A stretch of DNA of 64,000 bases from Hymenobacter jeollabukensis. GTDB taxonomy: Bacteria; Bacteroidota; Bacteroidia; Cytophagales; Hymenobacteraceae. The DNA lies in contig NZ_VAJM01000018.1 of NCBI RefSeq assembly GCF_005771675.1, positions 1 to 64,000 on the forward strand, given 5' to 3'. The position numbers and the translations under genes are program-made. How positions within the stretch are numbered: position 1 is the stretch's first letter; every line of letters starts with the position of its first letter. The notes beneath the pieces are model-generated. The model saw only the letters and a list, made by a program, of their open reading frames with translations, did not search any database and was not told the DNA's origin. Positions 60,476 through 64,000 of the stretch are shown here, piece after piece.

Positions 60476-60850
60476 ATGGAACCGCAAGCACTCAGCTTTA
60501 CATACGACTTACGGGATATGCCCCGTTCCATGAATACGCCCATGGAAGTCAATCTTTACGATTGGGACCAATTAGCCAAGCTGCGGCTCCGGGAGCTACG
60601 CCTTGTTGGTACCATCGACCTTTCCACAGCTGAGCGGTTGATTAACTTCAACGGGTGGCTCGCGCTAGCTAGCTTTTCGCTAACCGAGGGCAAGCAGTTT
60701 GTAACCGAGCCGAAGGGAAGCCACAAGGTCGAACTAAGCGACGAGAGTACGGTAACCATCACCGCCTCGATGAGGTGTAAGAACGACTTTAATGCCTTAG
60801 CAATGAAGATGCTTGAACTACTACGGCCCATGCATGAGGGACAGCAGTAG
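60476..60850 (+). CDS. hypothetical protein
   Basis: 124 residues, soluble; starts 38 bases after the TPR gene, so perhaps co-transcribed. Alternating helix and strand pattern, no motif recognised. Confidence 0.5.
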   Translation: MEPQALSFTYDLRDMPRSMNTPMEVNLYDWDQLAKLRLRELRLVGTIDLSTAERLINFNGWLALASFSLTEGKQFVTEPKGSHKVELSDESTVTITASMRCKNDFNALAMKMLELLRPMHEGQQ

Positions 60851-60895
60851 GCTCTTTGCTCCGTAAGCATCCAACATCATAGCCCAACTTACACT

Positions 60896-61216
60896 ATGGG
60901 AACAAAACGACTCTGCGGCGAAGCCCGCATAATGGACGCACAGGGGAACATCCTGATTCACGATAAAAATGCACTGATAGTCTTGCAGCGGGACGCAGCC
61001 AACAATTTCACCTGGTCAGCTAAAATGGAGCAGATGGGAATAGGCGTCTCTGCTTTTGGTATACCCGGCGTGACTTACACCTTACAGTTCAGCAACTCGA
61101 ACTGGCGCTTAACCGGGACCGTTTCAGTGCCTGGGTTTCATGGCAACCGGGGCCACGTTTCCGTTCAAGCAAAAGGCCAAGGTGTGCCTGCTGGTGTAAA
61201 TCCGTCAACTGTATAG
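60896..61216 (+). CDS. hypothetical beta-rich protein
   Basis: 106 residues of mostly beta pattern (Y-T-L-Q-F-S-N-S-N-W-R-L-T-G-T-V-S-V). No family recognised. Last rightward gene before the convergent terminator. Confidence 0.5.
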   Translation: MGTKRLCGEARIMDAQGNILIHDKNALIVLQRDAANNFTWSAKMEQMGIGVSAFGIPGVTYTLQFSNSNWRLTGTVSVPGFHGNRGHVSVQAKGQGVPAGVNPSTV

Positions 61217-61258
61217 CGGCAATTTTCCTCTTGTTCGCGGCCGCCAATTTGAAAAGCA

Positions 61259-61290
61259 AAAGCGTCCCGGTCAGCTGACTAGGACGCTTT
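61259..61290. terminator. bidirectional terminator
   Basis: AAAGCGTCC / GGACGCTTT, nine perfect pairs over a 14-base loop with A-run on one side and T-rich on the other, between the convergent genes ending at 61216 and 61315. Confidence 0.7.
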
Positions 61291-61314
61291 GTTTGGTACT
61301 TAGGCGGGCGGGGG

Positions 61315-61989
61315 CTACTTGACCTGGGGCTGCTTCCTGGCCAGCATCACGCTACCCACCATCGGAGCTAGCTCAGTAGCGCAGCTGAACAAGCCTAAGT
61401 GCAGCATCGTAGGTTGAGGGCCGTGGATTCGCTGCATTTCCTTAAACAGCTTCCTGGCCTCCTTGGAGTCGGCATCTAGCCAGTGAGCCACGTCGGCGAC
61501 GGTTACAAGCTGGCCCGCTAACAAAAATTCCATATTCGGGCTCAGTTCAGCGAAGGGTTCCGGCGCGGGCTGGGGCTTAAGACTCAAGTAAACCGCACCT
61601 TCGCGCTCTGGGTCGGGGTCGGTGGTTACCCACGTATCCAGCGCCTCGGTGCCGTAGCCTTTTACCCTGGCCGCGGTGTAGGTGCCGGGGGCCGTAGTGC
61701 GGCCGGCTTGGCGGGTAGCTTCGGCCACGAGTTGCGGGTTGGTAAGGAACTCATAGCCGGCCGGGAACTGATACGGCAAGCGGTGCTGCACGCTCAGGCG
61801 CAACTCGCCAAGCAAATTGCGGCAAGCGCCGCCCATCCAAACGGCCTGCACCTGGCCGTTGATGCTGGAAAATTCCCGGATGGGCGCGGCCGTGTCGGCG
61901 GTGCGGGTACTCATGTGAACGTAGGCACCAACGCGAAAACCTTTCTTAGCGGCCTTGGCCGCTATTTCCTGGGGGGTGGGATAAGCCAT
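61315..61989 (-). CDS. hypothetical plasmid/phage-type protein
   Basis: 224 residues. First domain reads F-R-V-G-A-Y-V-H-M-S-T-R-T-A-D-T-A-A-P-I-R-E-F-S-S-I-N-G-Q-V-Q-A-V-W (SH3/OB-like barrel start), then helices. Ends in a hydrophobic, Lys-rich helix. Function unknown. Last leftward gene of the 63942-61315 train. Confidence 0.5.
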   Translation of the reverse strand: MAYPTPQEIAAKAAKKGFRVGAYVHMSTRTADTAAPIREFSSINGQVQAVWMGGACRNLLGELRLSVQHRLPYQFPAGYEFLTNPQLVAEATRQAGRTTAPGTYTAARVKGYGTEALDTWVTTDPDPEREGAVYLSLKPQPAPEPFAELSPNMEFLLAGQLVTVADVAHWLDADSKEARKLFKEMQRIHGPQPTMLHLGLFSCATELAPMVGSVMLARKQPQVK

Positions 61990-62045
61990 AACGGATTAAC
62001 AAAAGGGAGAAAATGGTCTGGGTAATGGTCTGCTGAGCTAGAGAG

Positions 62046-62243
62046 TTAGGCTGCCTGCTGGTGCTGGTAAGGCTGCTGCACCACGGCCTGTAAGGCTGCG
62101 GGGCTAAGGGCGGCGCGCATCGCTTCGCCGCGGGTGGCTGTTGCGCCAGTTCGCGTCGTGGCTGCGAGACCTCGGCCTTGGCGCAACTCCCACGCCCACC
62201 GGCTACCCTGCCGGTGGACGTGGACGCGAAAAACCGGGAGCAT
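62046..62243 (-). CDS. hypothetical small protein
   Basis: 65 residues, basic, Ala/Gln-rich; three bases after the stop of the next gene, so coupled to it. No motif recognised. Confidence 0.4.
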   Translation of the reverse strand: MLPVFRVHVHRQGSRWAWELRQGRGLAATTRTGATATRGEAMRAALSPAALQAVVQQPYQHQQAA

Positions 62244-62246
62244 GCC

Positions 62247-63482
62247 TTAGTCGCGCTGCTCGTCTGCCGGATGCTCCGGGTACTCGGTGCTGTCCTGGTT
62301 GTCGTCGGCTAGTTCGTCACCCTGGGGCGGGTACTCAGGAATCCAATCGCCTTGCTCAGTTGGGGCGGGCTCCTGGCCGTTGGGGATGAAGTCGAAAGCG
62401 TACTGCTCCTGCACCTGGGCCAGCGTTAGCGGAGTCAGGGTCGGGTAATTGGGGCCGTAGTGTAAACGGGGCTCCGTTTCGACGTAATACTGGCCGCTGG
62501 ACTGCTGCCAAAGTGTAACCCACCCGTTTCCCTCGCCTTCCTCAGTTGTGGCCCGACGGCCCGAAATGTAGGCGTAGGAATCAAGCGGCATTTGGCCCAA
62601 ATCGAGCTGTACGCGCTCCCACGGGCACTCTCCACTGCCGTGGGCTTCTTCCTCAAACGCTACCCACGTACGCCACTCGCTTTTCTCCGCGATGCGGCCC
62701 CGGTACTGCTCGCCCTGCTCCTTCATAGCCTCGGCAAGTGCGCTCAGCGTGTCGTACTGGCTGAATGTATCCGTGTCTTCGCCTGGGATGCGGAACGGGC
62801 CGGGAAACTGCGTAGTCAGGTAGTCTACCTGGTCAGCCGTGCCGGCGCGAAGGGCGAAAATCTGCGGCCCCTTGCGCTCGTGGCTGTCCTCGTGAACCTC
62901 TAGGTAATGGTGCTCGGGCATGAACTGCCAGTTGGCCGGGTCGGCAAGCTGGGCCGGGTCCTGGCTGTTGCTGCCGGTGAATGCCTCCACATCATAGAAG
63001 CCATAGTAGTCGGCCAGCCCGCCGTACACCACCGTAATGCGGCCAGTGTGAAGGTTGCGGTAGTAAAGCGGGGCCGGAATAACCCGGTACTCCTGCGAGA
63101 TAATCTCTACCACTTCGAGCACTTGGGCCGGGGCGGCTGGGCCGGGTGTCCGGGGTTCCAACTCCTTGCCAAAAAAGTGGCCTAACGTTACGCCCGGGGC
63201 CTGTTTTTTGTACCATTCGGGCATTTCGTCCGGCTCACATATTACGCCCATATAGCCATCGGCGTGAAAATAGGCGCGCACGGTGGCCGGCCCGAAGCTG
63301 TTCATGTAGATATGAACGCGCTCCCCAATGGCGGGCACTGTACCTGCACCTGACCAGATAATGAGTTGGGGCAAGCACAAGCGGCTAGGGTAGCCAATCC
63401 ATTTCGGGCACTGCTCGGGGTCGCCGGCCCACACAAGCGGGCTGATTTCGGGCTGTTTCGTGGCGGGGGCGGGGGTTATCAT
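62247..63482 (-). CDS. hypothetical protein with N-terminal barrel domain
   Basis: 411 residues from ATG 63480-63482. N-terminal region (P-A-I-G-E-R-V-H-I-Y-M-N-S-F-G-P-A-T-V-R-A-Y-F-H-A-D-G-Y-M-G-V-I-C-E) is related to the protein encoded at 63523-63942 (P-A-I-G-A-T-V-T-V-N-R-D-G, K-G-Y-T-H-A-A-G-F-L-G-L-V-T-E). The rest is acidic with many Trp/Tyr residues and ends in an acidic tail. Function unknown. Confidence 0.55.
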   Translation of the reverse strand: MITPAPATKQPEISPLVWAGDPEQCPKWIGYPSRLCLPQLIIWSGAGTVPAIGERVHIYMNSFGPATVRAYFHADGYMGVICEPDEMPEWYKKQAPGVTLGHFFGKELEPRTPGPAAPAQVLEVVEIISQEYRVIPAPLYYRNLHTGRITVVYGGLADYYGFYDVEAFTGSNSQDPAQLADPANWQFMPEHHYLEVHEDSHERKGPQIFALRAGTADQVDYLTTQFPGPFRIPGEDTDTFSQYDTLSALAEAMKEQGEQYRGRIAEKSEWRTWVAFEEEAHGSGECPWERVQLDLGQMPLDSYAYISGRRATTEEGEGNGWVTLWQQSSGQYYVETEPRLHYGPNYPTLTPLTLAQVQEQYAFDFIPNGQEPAPTEQGDWIPEYPPQGDELADDNQDSTEYPEHPADEQRD

Positions 63483-63522
63483 ATCGAAGGAAAAAGGGAG
63501 TAGTGAAAAGATGAGCCGGGGG

Positions 63523-63942
63523 CTAAGCGGCAAGGGCCAACTGGCTGCCGAATACCACTCCGGCGCGGGGGGTGCTGCGCTTCCTGCGGCTGGCGGTCTT
63601 GGCGTGGTGGGTGGTTTCGGTGACTAGGCCCAAAAAGCCAGCTGCGTGGGTATATCCCTTCACCTCGGCCCGCTCCTGGTGTCCGTCGCGGTTCACCGTT
63701 ACCGTAGCTCCGATGGCGGGCACCGGGGCTTGGTTCGACCAATGCAGGCCCCCGGGGAGCATGGTTAAGCGGGGCGCGGCCTCGAACTCGGGCACGGGGT
63801 TGGTCAGTTGCGCTTGTGCATCCTGGCGGGCCTGCCAAGCATCTTCACGGGCTTGAGCTTTGGCGGCACTGGCGGCACGAATGACAGCCAAACGGGCGGC
63901 GAGAATGCGTCTAGCGGGGCGATATAGATTGGTGCTTTTCAT
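63523..63942 (-). CDS. hypothetical protein, paralogue of the 62247 N-terminal domain
   Basis: 139 residues: basic helical start (residues 1-45), then the barrel-type domain P-A-I-G-A-T-V-T-V-N-R-D-G with K-G-Y-T-H-A-A-G-F-L-G-L-V-T-E shared with the next gene, and a final G-V-V-F-G-S-Q-L that matches its G-H-F-F-G-K-E-L. Function unknown. First gene of the leftward train. Confidence 0.5.
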   Translation of the reverse strand: MKSTNLYRPARRILAARLAVIRAASAAKAQAREDAWQARQDAQAQLTNPVPEFEAAPRLTMLPGGLHWSNQAPVPAIGATVTVNRDGHQERAEVKGYTHAAGFLGLVTETTHHAKTASRRKRSTPRAGVVFGSQLALAA

Positions 63943-64000
63943 GGCAGGGCTGCTTTTGGTAAGAGGTAGACTGTACTAAAACCAAGGGTTAGTATCCCAC

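Noticed and set aside
8888-64000. tRNA or rRNA genes
   Set aside because: No cloverleaf or rRNA-like sequence was recognised by eye anywhere in the window; a tRNAscan run would settle it.

Overview
The window (about 55-58% GC) looks like part of a large plasmid or chromid of a Bacteroidota bacterium, most likely Hymenobacter or a close Cytophagales relative. This rests on protein flavour (FtsZ- and SigA-like fragments of Bacteroidetes type, DUF4468, DUF2147, LPD29-type proteins), weak Shine-Dalgarno use, and a Rep_3 initiator gene (42755-43690) preceded by two groups of AGGAGGTTTTATAAGCC-type iterons. No rRNA, tRNA, ribosomal protein or other chromosomal core gene was seen, and no relaxase or ParAB lies inside the window.

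Layout. 1-4.9 kb: a Fic-domain protein running off the left edge, a VbhA-antitoxin-like small protein, unknown genes, a higBA toxin-antitoxin pair and a tandem zinc-knuckle protein. 5.0-8.7 kb: a GmrSD/SspE-like DUF262-DUF1524 protein, a WYL regulator and two unusual orphan domains: a lone sigma-70 region-2 protein and a lone FtsZ C-terminal domain without its GTPase. 8.9-13.6 kb: a GIY-YIG nuclease, a small gene, an SF2 helicase-HNH fusion and a DUF4468 protein. 13.6-15.6 kb: a 17-bp perfect inverted repeat (lox-like geometry), an Abi-like gene and a Cre-like tyrosine recombinase. 15.6-18 kb: a PD-(D/E)XK/zinc-ribbon protein and a second higBA. 18.1-28.9 kb: a four-gene operon, the most striking part of the window: a DruA (DUF4338)-like domain joined through a T10 tract to a P-loop ATPase, a 481-residue unknown, a 1607-residue FtsK-like ATPase with Pro-Glu repeats, and a small unknown. 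The sizes of the last part of gene 1, gene 2 and gene 3 recall DptF/DptG/DptH.

29.0-33.5 kb: umuDC behind a perfect palindrome, then tightly overlapping small genes. 33.5-41.5 kb: mostly leftward small plasmid/phage-like genes (a VRR-NUC-like nuclease, an XRE regulator, a UDG-fold protein, an LPD29 protein), two of them with the same AT-rich hairpin leader at the same distance. 41.5-43.7 kb: origin and rep. 44.7-53.9 kb: a TetR-controlled leftward operon for an ABC-2/HlyD/TolC efflux system, with a DUF2147 protein, an acyl-carrier-like protein and a membrane adenylate cyclase downstream. 54-59.4 kb: TPR genes, an IS3-family element with a clear 4-bp target duplication, and several copies of an inverted-repeat end sequence. 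59.4-64 kb: unknown genes, the last ones leftward and phage-like.

The window as a whole is an accessory/defence region with at least three toxin-antitoxin-like modules, several nucleases and ATPases, and replication/resolution functions of a plasmid.
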